DNA from: Verpa conica
Taxonomy: Eukaryota; Ascomycota; Pezizomycetes; Pezizales; Morchellaceae
Direction of reading: 5' to 3'
DNA: 64,000 bases
Assembly (NCBI GenBank): GCA_033030425.1
Contig: JAUFSD010000001.1
Location: 3,286,001-3,350,000 of the forward strand
The stretch's first letter is position 1. Every line of letters starts with the position of its first letter. The notes beneath the pieces are model-generated. The model searched no databases, had not been told where the DNA came from, and saw only the letters and a list, made by a program, of their open reading frames with translations. Both the position numbers and the translations under genes were made by a program. Below are positions 16,754 to 29,597 of this stretch, in pieces.

Positions 16754-19426
16754 GATTAACGGCACGATCCTAGTTTTGCTCTATGTAGATTTTCGTCCTG
16801 CGTCCTGCGTGTCTGTACTGCTGCGGCTGCTGGTCGTGTCTGAGTGTAGAAGCAGGTATGTATCTTCTGTACTCACATATATGTGTACTGATTGATGGTA
16901 TGTATGGGACGTACTTGTAGTAATGGGTCTTGGGGGGGGAGGAAAAGAGAATTCGAAATAGCGCTGCAGGTGAAGAAATGTCTCTCAAGTACTATCTTTC
17001 ACTCTGGCCGAGGAATGGTCGGGACGCCGAAGACCACCTCTTAAAACAGGGGCAGGGGACAGGCGGGGAGAGAATACGATAGCGGGGACGGAAACGGGGT
17101 CCGTCACGGTACACACGTACTCAACTGGACGAAAGCTTTTCTCTTCTGAGGGGACGATGCGGAAAAGATGGGAGAGGCTCTACCTATCTCGGGCTGAGCA
17201 AGGGCCTCACTGCCAGCTCAACACCAACACCACGGCCGTAACGAGATCCCACCTAGGTGGATCGTGCGCTGTGCAATCACTGTTGTAATGGGCACAATAC
17301 ACTTGTACCAGACATAAATAGGCCCACTTGGGTTTCCTTCAGTCCTTTCCCCTTCTTCCGTGCCGATTATCCCCTGCTTCTTTCCCAACCTCGTTGCGAA
17401 TCCCCAAATCAGGTCAAACACGCCTCTTCTCGCTTTCGGTACGAGAGACCCAGATCCACCCGCTTGGACCCTTGGTGGTTCTGTTCGGGACTAGGCACCC
17501 AGCCGTTCTAGGCGTAGCAAATATAGCAACCCTAGCACGGGCAAGAGTGAATTCAATGATGGGATTTATATGTTGGATGAAAAAATTACACCAGTCGATT
17601 TTCTTTCTTTCGGCCTTCTGCGTTGCCTGTGGAATGAGTAGACTGATCGAGACGTAGGGGGGGATATGCAGGAATAAGGAGAAATGGGGGGTATCACGAT
17701 GTGACGTAGGTCGATAATGCTGCTTCTCTACTGAGAGGGACGGGAGGCACATGTTTTATACCCAACCTCTGTCTACATCGGAGAGCTGAACAGGGGTTGG
17801 TGAAATGGTAGAGAAAAGGAATAAGTAACAGTAGGAAATAGAGTAGGAAAACAAAGTAAAACAGGCATCCGCACACGCGACCAGGTTAGGTGATGGGACC
17901 AGCCCAAACCAAACCGGACTGCCATTCTTAGAGAAGGAAACCCAAGATCTTCCCCCCAACAACAAGGCTGCGTGTTGGACTGTGTGTATCCAAGTGTAGA
18001 ATGTAACAGGTCCACAACACAGTAACGCACCTATGAGCGGCCGCGGGGTGCACGATACTTTGGGTACGACTGTGTCGACAGCCGACAAAACAAAAAAGGA
18101 CGGGACCCCAAGCCACCACAAAAGCGTCAAATTGCAACCCTCACAGCCCTCGCTCGAATGGGCGCAGATCGCTCTCCACGATTGTGTTTCCGCTGCGGCT
18201 GAGGTACTATGACCTAGCACGTTTCTAGCATCGGCAAGCGACCCTGGTGGTGATTCAGTCTGCAGATGCAGGGATTCGTTTTGAGTTCCCATCTGGAACA
18301 CTGGTTCACTGCACGGTCGGGCACCACCGAGGGAACTCCAGAAAAAAAACATCCCACCACTCCCAACCCATCGCTCAAGCGTCATGGTGATAGTAGCCAA
18401 GCGTGCCTATACCACACGCGGAATCGCGATGCAATGACAAGGCTAAAGCAAGCACAGCACTATAGGTAAGAAACTATATAGAGCAGAACAAAAAATAGCC
18501 TTGCCCTAGTTACTGGGGTATTTACCACGGGTTCGGAAACGGCACAAATCCCCAGGATTCAGTCATAGTGTGCGTGTCCGTTTCCTAGACCTAGAAGGAA
18601 AAAAAAAATGCCGATAAATAACCCGACAAAAGCTCTTACAAACTGCGAGAAAAAAATTCATCCGGTGTTCCAGAAAACCGCTATCGATCTGGTGATGCGT
18701 AATGATCTGACGAAGCGGCTACTGCAGAGCGTCTGGTGTTTTGGAAAGTCTACAACTGTAACTATCTATTAAAAATGTCTCACTTACCTCCCGGGGATAT
18801 TTCGATCTCGAGATCAACTCTTGCACGTTTCTTTAAGTCTTGGAATACCTAAACAGGACGCTTCATGGTGGTCTTTCCCGTCAGTTTGTCCACTCGGAAG
18901 TCTGACTACGCTCTCCGGTGTTTTGGATGTGCAGATTAGGATAAGTACATACTTGTGCGATCGGCCATTGACAGCTAAGAACGTGCTTCCCAGGGATACT
19001 GGTGTCATTGTTGCAGAAACAGCAAAATAATTCTCCTGCACTTCGCGCGCGCTCTTCACACCACATCACTCACTCTCCTACCAGCGCCAGATAGTCAACG
19101 AGCCGACTGCATGTGCTGGTTTACCGACAACGGTAAGCGCTAGAGGTATAAAATCTCTTTTTGGTGCTCGCCCGAGCTGAAATCAAACCCAGGTTGTATT
19201 ACCGTGTCTACCGGTATCTACCGGTACTCTATGTAGTAGAAAAGAACTACCTACGTGTAACATTTCACCCAAAGGAAAAAAAGGTGTTAAAGTCTAAAAT
19301 TGAGCTAATTATGTAAAACCCGGAAAAGGTCCTCTAATTCCAAATCACCTTCGTAGAAAGGACCGACAAGGTGCCAAATAAGAAAACTTCACTACAAGTA
19401 CGCCACCTACAACTACGACAACTCCA
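16754..19426. other. Long (2.7 kb) spacer upstream of the cyclin-like gene
   Basis: No gene is supportable. The DNA is less AT-rich than other spacers, so several chance ORFs exist; the longest (18400-17756, minus) is rich in Trp, Cys and Ser, has no domain and looks like antisense noise. The stretch may hold an extended promoter and 5' leader of the cyclin gene. A decayed tRNA-like fragment may lie near 19165-19200. Confidence 0.45.
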
Positions 19427-22400
19427 TCATGAGAAATGGTCATGTATACTATGTCTTCTCTGGACCTCTTCATGATTCTTATCGTCTGCTTCATTCCTTT
19501 CATCCACTTCCTTAGCCTCCCTTTCCAATCTCAACCTTTTCTTCCTCTCATAAACAGCCATGACCGTTCTCTTAACCTTATCAGCCCCTTCGGCAAAGTT
19601 TGCTTGTGCTAATGCCACGGTCTGGTCGACTTCTTCCGGTGTCCACTGCGCCACATAATAAGAAACGTCAGATTCCGTTTATTATTATTTTCAGCCCTAC
19701 CGATCCACACCGATGGCAACCGCAGGTATAGATCTCAAGAGAAACAAAGAAAGGCCACAAAAAAGATAAAGCAAGGGATATACGGGGGGCCACAAACCTC
19801 GAAATTCCATGTTGAAAGATAAGGTGATATTTCAGGTTCAACACCAGGAACCTTCTCGTTTGGAATGAGGGGGAAATAAGCAACGGTAATCCCTGTTAAG
19901 ATCAGAAACAAGAAAGCTTCCAGTCAGCCCTATCGGTTATTTAGAATGCAGTGAGAAGTTGCCAATGGCTGCGGGTTTTGATGTTGTTGCAACGCCTCAG
20001 TCATGATACGTTAAACCAATGATACCCCAAGAACGACAGAAACGACACATGTCAAGACCTTCTCAAAGCGAAAGCGTGACCACGAAAACCCCGCACCCCG
20101 TGATGAATCTCGATGACACAAATTCATGACCAAAGAACACCTTCGATAAGATAGGTAGCTTTATCAGGGGAGGGGTCTAAGAAAGGCATTCACTAACCAG
20201 CATTCGGTCTCATCAACTCCCAATCCTCTTCAACAGCTTTACTTGGCGGTGGTTCTTCATCGGTATTCCTCTCCTCCTTACTACCAACCCAAACTGTACA
20301 GTATCCAAGCGCACTCTTTTTCTTTTGTTCTTCTTTTCTCTGGGAAAGTGACTTACTGGCTTCGGCCTCTTCATTCTCCTTTTGTGCTTCTTCCAGCTTC
20401 TCTTTTGCCTCAGTGGTAGAATGGGCTTGTGCATCTTCAAACTTTTCTTGGATTGTTGATTCAGAGTCATCTTCTTTCGGCCACCCAATTGACACGGGCC
20501 AGCCTTGGACTTTGCGTTGTTTTGCGTAGCCTTCAGCAAAACCGAGCCAGTTGGCGGTTTGGATATCGGCAGAGGAGTCGAATGCGAGGAGGATGTCAAC
20601 ATTGCGGCCACGGCGGAGGAGAGGGTAACAGGCGAGATTGTTGGACATTCCTGCGTCCTAGATAGAACTATGCATTAGAGAGTAGTTTTATAGATACTTA
20701 TCTAAGAGATATACCATTAGATTAATACTCTCCGAGTTGTGTAAGGACTCTGGACAAGTATCTGGGAGTGAATCCTTCAATCCTTTAACAAAGTTTGGCA
20801 TCTGAGCCGGGTCAATAGGGTGGACTTTGCTCAAATCGTTATTCCTCTCTAGTACCATCTTATCTAGCGTCAAAAATAGGCTGATGGATGTAACAAAAGG
20901 CCGGATCTCAGCGTAGTAATGGCTCAACGTTGCGCAGAATGCAGAGCCAAAGATTCCGAATAGTAATGGAAGCTTCATCTCTGGCACCTTGTGATCGGTG
21001 TTGATACCATCCTCGAAACGACGGCCCATTGCCCAAGTTGGGATCCCAGCTATGTAATAGAGCCTGTTAGTAAAAGCTATATGGATCATGAACTGTCAAT
21101 CGGCATCTTTAAGTTACATACCTTCAAGATCTTCGCAGAATAGCTCATATGGGGTAGCTTCAAACCATTGGAACCAAGCTTCCCCTTCTTTACTGGCCCG
21201 TCCTTTTACTTCCTCGGTAATGTGCTCGCCATTTTCGTTCTCACCGCCAATGAAGGGAATTTCGTGGCGGACGGCGGTATAAATTGGCAAAGGCTGTTCT
21301 CCATTCTCAAGGTATCGTTTTTGATTGCTCAATTTTAGGTCCTGGTCATCAACATTCAATTCATTTGAGGGAACTAATAGCCTTGCGCCTAGAAGAAGGC
21401 CGTAGAGGTCTACAAGTCCAAACGAAGAGTACCCTGTTCGCAAACGCTCCACAACCCCACGTAGTAGGTACTTGTTTATTGGCGCGGATGTGAGTAGTTC
21501 TAGTGCTTTAGGAGGATATGCTATATGGACACAGATACGTTCCTTGAGGTGGTCTAGCACTCGGTCGAAGGAGCAGGCCCCGATAGATGTGAGGTAAAGT
21601 GATTGTAGCCAGCAGCTTCCAGAAACACCAGCAGTGTAGGTTGCGCAATCATATAGTCCGGCGTTCGTCAATGCTTGGTAGTATCCAGTTCCCGCCACCA
21701 TAGCTCGTAGCCCTCCACCCGAACCTGTGATTGCAATAACCGGTACATCGTCATCGTGGATATCTGCTTCGGGAATTTCTAAATATTTGGCTAGCGCTTT
21801 CTTCGTGTTTGCTCTCCTCTTCATTAGGAACACTTTCTCCTCATCGCAGAGCTCTGTTCCCTGGCGAACCTCTGCATTCCATTCTACTTCAGGGTTAATT
21901 TGTGGGTCTTTTGCCTCGTTCCAGATCTCATCTGCGAGTGACCCGGGCTCCATATTAAGTTCTCGCTGAAGTTTCGTGATCCACTCCGGTAACCCGATAG
22001 CCCAGGCCGGGAAAACACTTGTGAGGTCGGTAAGTTTGCCCCATTCGATAGAAATGATAGATTCCTTTGCGGTTAGAAGTTTGTCGGAGAAGTTGAGCCA
22101 TTGGTGATCTGTCAGTGCCTTCTCATGATCTTCATCCTTTGCAACTTTATTGGTATCCCTAGCCCGTTGGTCCTCCGCGGCAACATCTTCCGGAATTTTC
22201 TTGATAGATTCCTGCTCGGCTTGTAGTTGCTTGGTCACTTCCTTCGTAACCTTCACCAATGGTGGAAACTCTGTATCGCTATCGCATTGGAGTGTTCTTG
22301 AGTCTAGGAACTGTTTTCGCCGTGCTTGGGTCTGGTAGAACGTTATGAGGACCGTAGCTGTAAGCAATGCTCCAAGCCCGATCTTTGTGGAATTATTCAT

Positions 22401-22535
22401 TGCTAGGGAACTGGAGTGCAATGAAGTGCAAGGGGAGAACCTGGTATGTGGAGATTTACGGTGGAAAAAGCTCTTGTGGGCGTTGAGGGAACGAGCCCGC
22501 AGCAGACGATATGACCCCGAGGATAGACTGCGCAT
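19427..22535 (-). CDS. Cytosolic phospholipase A2-like lysophospholipase, membrane-anchored
   Basis: Fungal member of the cPLA2/lysophospholipase (patatin-like) fold, predicted to hydrolyse acyl chains of glycerophospholipids. Five exons (22535-21122, 21049-20715, 20657-20198, 19892-19798, 19645-19427) give 840 residues. The oxyanion-hole motif GSGGG is at 271-275, the nucleophile elbow GVSGSCW carries Ser305, and the dyad Asp is D584 in DAGMSNN, exactly at the start of exon 3. There is no C2 domain. Instead a basic N-terminus and a hydrophobic segment (about 51-67) suggest anchoring to a membrane, perhaps mitochondrial. The C-terminal 150 residues include a Glu/Lys-rich coiled-coil-like insert and a final charged helix. 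A second start at the MNNSTK methionine (about residue 46) would place the membrane segment at the extreme N-terminus. Confidence 0.92.
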
Positions 22536-24322
22536 GACAAGGTTTCAGACATGCGCAAATCTGATCCTTTGTGATTTAAATTTATATGTGACATGAAATG
22601 GTATTTACAAAGTTGTCTGGGGAGAGTGACAGCTTCTTGGAGGCCTAGAAGAAGCAGGATTAAACACAAGCCACAGCAGCTATCCTATGTACGGCTTAGC
22701 GTATGTAGGTGGGGCTGTTGTCTATCTTTTTCCCTGCTTCAACTCTCGCTGCAACAGTTAGAACGCTGTAAAAGTACATACTAAAGTCAGCCCTTTACAA
22801 GAGTCTATTAAGCGCGTTCTATGTGCATAGCGAAGGCTATTCTTAGATTTCCATAACTGCAAAGAGTGGGCTTTACATCATCATCAATTACCTAGAGGAT
22901 AAATTTATGGGCCTCACGCGGTATGTGAGCCGGTAGCCCTTCTGGTCTTGATAAATTTATCTCTGAGAAGGAGATAATCTATACCGAAAATTAATCTTAA
23001 TATACTATCTCATAGTCGATTGTCCCGCCAGCGCTATGACTCCATATGAAAGAACTCGGGTTATTCTCACTGTTCTTCTGGCGAGGATGCCTGGTGTGGC
23101 CAGTATGGCGGAGAGATCTGGCAGATGGGTTAAAGATGCTAATCTAGTGGGTTCTGAAGAGAGGCAGGGACCACACGTCATGAAGTCGTTATAACCGGTG
23201 ATGTCATTGAACGGGTTGTCGTCTGATCCCTTTTTCAGTCCTGATGACTTCTTCATGAGAGAAATCAGGAATTCGATATCATAAAATCCCATGGGTTGTG
23301 TAGCCCCTGCTTGTAGAATAGCCACTTTAGCCACTTTAGACCCTGTTTCAGGTTTAAAACATGTGAAGCAACGCCGTAGCATACTCAAGGTGAAGATGAC
23401 ACCTGGGCGGGATCATATTAGCAAAATTAAAAATAGTAGCGAGAAGAGAAAAGGAGGTCCCGGATGTTCGGATAGAAAGAAAGCAGATTTTCCCAATCCC
23501 CATGGCCGTTCAAGGGAGGGTGTCGAGTGATGTTTTATGAGTCCACACGCTGTGGCGTGCCGGTGATAGATCACTATGCAATTCCCTTCTCTCGATCTGG
23601 AGTTTAGGGTCATAAGGGATATCATGTAATAAAAGTCATGCGCCTTTGGGATTACTACGTGACGTGTCGTGGCTCTGGTTGATCAATACTTTGGTATTAT
23701 GGGATTGTGATAGGCATAATTACACTAATAGAGTAGTCACAGCACCGTTCAAGTTTTATGTCATATTTAGAGTATATCATATTAGTGATCCACCCTTTCC
23801 GGTGAATATTAGCTGGAACACTACTGGGTGGTGATACCTCTTTTTTTTTTTTTAATTCAGATGATTTTATTATTCTGGGTACAAAATCTGGTATGCAGTA
23901 AAAACTATGACCTATGGATGGTGATACCTCACATAGACACTTACTATAGTAGGCAACGAGTGACAATATATGTATCTATAGGATACAATAGATGATGGTG
24001 GGAGGTCTTACGGATTTTTTCTGGGTACATACAGTTGGATCTATGGATCTGCGGAGTATGGTTGTCTAAGTAAGTATTTTTCTTCTTTCCTTGAGTGACT
24101 AAGAAGTAAAATAGAATAAAAGTATGAAATAAGATGAGAGATCCATATTGAAATTCAAATTAACGCCGAATTGCTTTTAGAATGATGTCCTATCCCCTAT
24201 ATCTCTCACCCCACCTCTTTCGTAGTGTTACATATAAACCCCCTCTAGCTCTGGTACTGAGGGGACGGAACTTTGTAGGGACTCGTTACAAACTTCACAG
24301 CGTTTGGAAAGATATTGTCAAA
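22536..24322. other. Intergenic region, phospholipase promoter to MRT4 3' end
   Basis: About 1.8 kb. It contains one 127-codon ORF (23388-23005, minus) that I do not recognise and that lacks protein-family features, so it is not called as a gene. A small hairpin-rich patch lies at 22894-22964. The rest is AT-rich with nothing identifiable. Confidence 0.5.
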
Positions 24323-25154
24323 CTATTCCTGCATCGCATTGCATTCCGTTACCTTGAAGTCGGCATTCGACCAGTACCTAAAAAAAACGTAAACAGTTAG
24401 GATTGGGTATTTGAAAAAATGGGACTAGAAACTAATATGATACTCACGCAACAGGCTCAACCCTGAACTCTGCAACCGCGCACCCAAATTGCTTTAATAA
24501 ATTCGCTTGCTTTGAGTCTAGCTTCTTCCCCTCCTGACAAACGGTATATGGCTGATCTAAGTGTACTTTCCCTTGCACCAATTTAGTCGGCATACCTAGC
24601 GCCCTCATGGTGCTCTCAAGAGAGTGCGCAAGCGGGACATCCTCCTCAGATGGAATTTGCCCGCCCATGGAGTACACTGTGCCCTCTGGGACAACAAATG
24701 TCAATGGCGCGATGCAGTTCATGCGTGCATAGTCGGCTTTTACGAAGGTCGCGAAATAGTCGATTATTTCTTGCCCGGGACGGTTTGTGAAGAGGAGGCC
24801 GACATTACCGGCAAGATAAGAAGCAAGAGAGGAGAGACCCTCGCGGTATTCTTCAGCGGGGGTGGTTCCAAGGGCTTTGGCCATGACTTTTGTTTTACCA
24901 AAAAATAACCTAGGATGAAGTTAGTTAATTGATGTATGAAATTTCTTGGGATAATTATACCTGCTATCGCTAAGATCTGTTCGTACTTCTTTTAAGTGGG
25001 TATTGCGCATATTCTCAACGGAGAAGACTAGACAGGTTTGGTATTCGTCGATGGATGCTCGGACGTTAGTGAAAAGTCGTTCATTATTTTCCCTCCCCGG
25101 CTTTTTGTCTGTCTTTGTCAATGAGATGACCTTTGACCTCTTGCTACGGGGCAT
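24323..25154 (-). CDS. MRT4: Ribosome assembly factor MRT4 (P0-like)
   Basis: Nucleolar paralogue of ribosomal stalk protein P0 that occupies the P0 site on 60S precursors until late maturation. Three exons (25154-24961, 24909-24448, 24377-24323) give 236 residues, the size of yeast Mrt4. Family signatures are the N-terminus MPRSKRSKVISLTKT, VFSVENMRNTHLKEVR, and FFGKTKVMAKALG across the first intron. The C-terminal P0-like stalk tail is absent, as expected. Stopping at the in-frame TGA after VEPVA would truncate it; the perfect GTGAGT donor overlapping that stop and the third exon restore the conserved AYW ending. It shares a 283-bp divergent promoter with MDM10. Confidence 0.94.
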
Positions 25155-25437
25155 TTTTTTTATTTGTGGTAGTGGATGCGCGATGTGTAGATATGAAGCT
25201 TGTTGAACGAGTTGTTGCGGGTAGGAGGTTTCGATCTCTTGTCGCGGGACTTTTTTTCTTCAAAGTTTCAGTGTGTGTGGGGTTGTGCGCTTAGCTGGAT
25301 TGGGTGGGAGGCCAAGGAAATGTTTTGAGCCTCTTTAACAGCAACCGTGATAGAGCTTCAATAAATCACAGATACAGGAAAAGACAGCAGAAGGCCTCTA
25401 TATTACTCTCATATTACTCTCTATATATTCTCACAAA
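25155..25437. promoter_or_regulatory. Shared divergent promoter MRT4 / MDM10
   Basis: Only 283 bp separate the two divergent start codons, so the promoters must overlap. No specific factor site is claimed. Confidence 0.6.
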
Positions 25438-26869
25438 ATGTTACCCTATATAGACTATATCCAGAATGCGTTCTATGAAGCCACAGATTGGAACCAGGAC
25501 AATTCCTACGCAAACCTCACAGCTACAGCTCGAGGTATCTAATTCACTTCAAGACCTACAATCCTCAATACTAATTATATGCGAAGCTCTCCTCGATTTC
25601 CCTACCCCTCGTGGCTTAAAAATGAACCTCTCCTCCCTCTCATCTCCAAATTTTGCAACTTCCTATGGCTTTGGCAACGTCGGCGTTGTCGACGGTTCTG
25701 TATCCTACCTCTCCTCCTCCCTCCCACTCACCAACGTACAAAAGAGCTGCGATGTAGATCTTCATGCCGTAACCCAGGGATATCGACAATTGCAGGAGCT
25801 GCGGCGGCCAGATAATTCAAGGGATTGGGAGATTTGGCAGGGTGGAACAAGGGTAGATGGGAGAAGTGGGCGCCAAGTGATTTTCTTATTCGCGGGAGGT
25901 TTAAGTTAGGAGAGAGAGATACTAATGAGATAGGTTGGGAGAAGGTACACTCCTATGTGGGAAGATGTATTTGCCAGCTTCGCAGCTGGAGGCCCTATAT
26001 TTGAGAAGAATGTCACCGACACAACAGGTACGACTCACGGCGGTTAGCGATTCAAAATTGAAATCTGGTGGAACGGTATGGATTCTTTGTACGAGGGGTT
26101 AGAAAGTTTCAGGGCTTAATAGTCGGCGTATAGATCATGGCTATGCTCCAGCAAGACGCTGGCAAATGGTGCTCAGAATACCTTTACATTACTGATGGAG
26201 CTTTAATCGGAGCCCGGGGTCTCTATAACTTCGGCCGTGACCCTCGGAAATCAGATCCTCCGGTAGCAACATCAGAATACGCCGGAAGATTTAGCATGGG
26301 TGCAGAGCTATACTACGGGATTCTTAATAAGAGTGCAGGAAGTCTGCAAATCCCTACTCTCCTTGGATGCTTTTAAGTCCTGACACTTATTCCTAGTGTC
26401 TACTGGTTTCCGCTATAGCACTCTCCCAACCCACCCTGGTACTCCGCTTACTATGACCCTAACCCTGAACCCACTCATAGGTCATCTCTCGGCAACATAT
26501 GCTATTCGTGCAGGGACATCGGCGGCGTTTTGTAGCCGGTTCGAATTTAATATGTACTCATACGAGAGTGATTTATCAGTAGGTTGTGAGCTGTGGAGGC
26601 GTCGGTCGAAAGAGAACGCTCTTGTAAAGAACCCCGATAATAGGACAGGGAATGAGAAGAAGGCACAGAAAAAAGAGGAAGAGGAAGAAGAGATTAAGGA
26701 TAATTTTGCAGGTGTGTTGAAGGCAAGGGTTTCGCAGAGTTTGGGGATTGGGTTGTTGTGGGAAGGGAGAATTAAACATTTGTTGTTTAGTGTTGGGGCA
26801 GGGATCGACTTTAAGAGGAGGGATGCACCATTTAGGGCTGTGGGACTGGAGCTACAGTATTCATCGTGA
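25438..26869 (+). CDS. MDM10: Mitochondrial outer-membrane beta-barrel protein Mdm10
   Basis: Component of the ER-mitochondria encounter structure (ERMES) that also assists the SAM complex in barrel assembly. Five exons (25438-25534, 25587-25865, 25945-26075, 26134-26341, 26397-26869) join to 395 residues. The N-terminus [16 protein letters not shown], then [37 protein letters not shown], the exon-3 stretch [22 protein letters not shown], and [10 protein letters not shown] are all Mdm10 signatures; each is given only as a marker. The last exon carries an acidic/Lys loop and the final amphipathic strands. The protein is shorter than many homologues (about 440-490). The intron-4 donor (GTCTGC) is weak, but the join recreates the family's KSxGM motif. 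Confidence 0.92.
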
Positions 26870-27247
26870 GTATTGAATGCGTTAATGAAGGTCAATTGCC
26901 AGTGGATCCCATAGTGCCTGTAAATGATATCTGGGTCGTTTTTAGCAAAGGCCTAACAAAGCGCTATGTATTGTAGATTTATGGGCAAATTAAGGGTATA
27001 TAAACTTCAACTAAAATCCAGCCTATATTAAACACAACAAATATATTAAATAAAACAAGGGAGTGGTAGGTTGATCTCTTCAATGATTTGTCTAGGCGTT
27101 GCTATAGTGATCTGAAGTCAGTCGGATTCGTCAGCACGTTGGATCTCTGGCGCCGCTTTACCAAAAAAGAGCCCCGCAGGCCAAACCTCTCATCCCGCCA
27201 AAAAACATCTCTGGCTATCAGTTCCAACCCCACCACTGATATTCACA
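26870..27247. promoter_or_regulatory. Intergenic region MDM10 to CCT1 (promoter)
   Basis: 378 bp between tandem genes, holding the MDM10 3' end and the CCT1 promoter. There are no other features. Confidence 0.5.
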
Positions 27248-29268
27248 ATGACGAGCATTTTCCAAGCCCCAAGAAACAACGGAACTCTTTGTACGTTCTA
27301 TCTGCCCCTATCGCTTCTCTCAACTGAGATAAGACCCTTACTGACGCATCTGTTATAGTTCTGGGAGGAGAGAAAATCACTGGTGCGGAAGTCCGAGACC
27401 AGAATGGTAAGCCGTGAATGGTATCCTTAGCAATGGAGTCCACTAACACAGTCTTTAATAGTTCTTGCAACACAGGCTATTGCAAACATTGTTAAAAGCT
27501 CGTATGGGCCTTCAGGCCTCGATAAGATGATGGTGGATGACATTGGAGATGTTACCGTAACAAATGATGGAGCTACTATTTTGAGTCTTTTGGATGTTGA
27601 GCATCCTGCAGGAAAGATCTTAGTGGAACTTGCTCAGCAGCAGGATAAAGAGGTTAGAGATCATTCTAGGTTTCTGATGGAAAAATTTAGCTTCTCAGGG
27701 TTGAGTGTTTCTTTACATTGGTTTTCTAACGATTTGTTTGGTAGGTTGGAGATGGAACAACTTCAGTCGTCATCATCGCCGCTGAACTCCTCCGAAGAGC
27801 GAATGACCTTGTCCGTAACCGGATACACCCTACTACTATTATTACTGGATACCGTCTTGCTCTTCGGGAAGCCGTAAAATATATGCAGGATGTTATGTCT
27901 ATCAAGGTCGACTCACTCGGCACCGAAACGCTTATAAACATTGCGAGGACCTCCATGTCCTCAAAGATCATTGGTAGCGACTCTGAGTTCTTTGCCAGGC
28001 TGGTAGTCGATGCGATGCAGGCAGTCAAGTCTACTAACGGCCGAGGAGAAATCAAATACCCTGTTAAGGCTGTCAATATCCTGAAGGCTCACGGAAAGGG
28101 TGCTCTGGAATCTATGCTGGTTAAAGGCTATGCTTTGAACTGCACAGTTGCCTCACAAGCTATGCCTACCCGGATCCAGAACGCAAAGATCGCTTGTCTC
28201 GACATGAACCTCCAGAAGACTCGCATGGCTCTTGGCGTCCACATCACCATTGATGACCCAGAGCAGCTCGAGGCGATTAGGGAACGTGAGGCATCAATGG
28301 TTTTGGACCGTATAAAATTGATTTTGGATGCCGGTGCGAATGTTATCTTTACAACCAAGGGTATTGATGATCTCTGCTTGAAGACTTTCGTCGAGAAGGG
28401 CGCTATGGCGGTTAGGCGTTGCAAAAAGGAGGATCTGAGGCGGATAGCTAAAGCTACTGGTGCAACTCTTGTCAGCTCGCTTTCCAACTTGGAAGGCGAT
28501 GAAGTATTTGAGGCTTCATCTTTGGGATCAGCCGAAGAGGTTGTACAGGAGCGAATTTCTGATGACGAGTGTATCTTGGTTAAGGGTACCAAGGCATTCT
28601 CTTCTGCTTCTATTATTTTGCGAGGCCCCAACGATTATCAACTCGATGAGATGGAGAGGTCTGTTCATGATTCTCTATGTGCTGTCAAGCGAACTTTGGA
28701 GAGTGGGAAGGTCGTTCCTGGTGGTGGTGCCGTCGAGACTGCTTTAAGTATTTACTTGGAGAACTTTGCCACCACCCTTGGGTCCCGCGAACAGCTTGCG
28801 ATCGCTGAGTTTGCCTCTTCTCTCCTCGTCATTCCCAAAACTCTTGCTGTCAATGCTGCCAAAGACTCTTCCGACCTTGTCGCTAAGCTTCGATCATACC
28901 ACGCTGCTAGCCAAACGGCTGATGAGACAGAAACTAAGAAGAAGAACTATAAGAACTATGGTCTAGATCTACTAAGGGGTAAGGTAACGGATGAAGTCAA
29001 GGCAGGAGTCTTGGAGCCGACAATGAGCAAAGTGAAGAGCTTGGTATGTTGTACTACCTACTTTATCCCTTTTGAGAACCTGGGTGCTGATGAATTGGCT
29101 TCTGGGGATTTAGAAATCAGGTGTGGAGGCTTGTATCGCGATCATGAGGATTGACACTATGATCAAGTTAGATCGTAAGTTATCTTTCACTGATATACAC
29201 GCACCAAGAACTAATTCTTTTCACCTACAGCTGAACAACAACAGGAGGACCCACACGGTGGACACTAA
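27248..29268 (+). CDS. TCP1: Chaperonin TRiC/CCT subunit alpha
   Basis: Alpha subunit (CCT1) of the cytosolic group II chaperonin that folds actin, tubulin and other proteins. Six exons (27248-27290, 27359-27406, 27462-27652, 27745-29043, 29114-29174, 29231-29268) give 559 residues, the family length. The ATPase motifs are present: SSYGPSGLDKMMVDD near the N-terminus, TNDGATIL, GDGTTSVV at the exon 3/4 junction, and VPGGGAVE in the C-terminal equatorial domain. The C-terminus is hydrophilic and ends GGH. Short exons at both ends flank one large central exon. Confidence 0.97.
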
Positions 29269-29597
29269 GTATATTGTGGGAATCCAGAGGTGGCAGAAAC
29301 CTATAAGTGAAAAATATGAGCGTATTTTGTTTTTTTCTCGTTAATGCTGTGTACTTAAATTACCTAGTTGGCTAGAGAAAATTTAAACTGGTTTCTGCTT
29401 TTATTGGATTAGTAATATCTAAGAACCTTTGAGAATTTTTTTAGATATTGAATTGCTAAGGCTATTTTAGCTATATGGACTACTTAACGTGGACTCAAGT
29501 TCGGTTTCATTAGGTCAAAGCCCTTGCTACCGGGAGGATTTACACACTAATCAGAATTCTAGTTAGATAACGCCCATAGAAAACATAAAAATCTACA

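Noticed and set aside
17756..18400. 214-codon minus-strand ORF in the cyclin-gene spacer
   Set aside because: Composition is rich in Trp, Cys and Ser with no domain, no conserved motif and no supporting exon structure. It lies in a less AT-rich region where long chance ORFs are expected.
19165..19215. tRNA-like T-arm fragment on the minus strand
   Set aside because: A CTGGG-TTTGAT-TTCAG arm and a GAGCACC-like end are visible, but the loop is one base short and no matching acceptor strand or anticodon arm is present. At best a decayed relic.
23005..23388. 127-codon minus-strand ORF after the phospholipase gene
   Set aside because: No family resemblance or clear domain. Too short to stand on its own.
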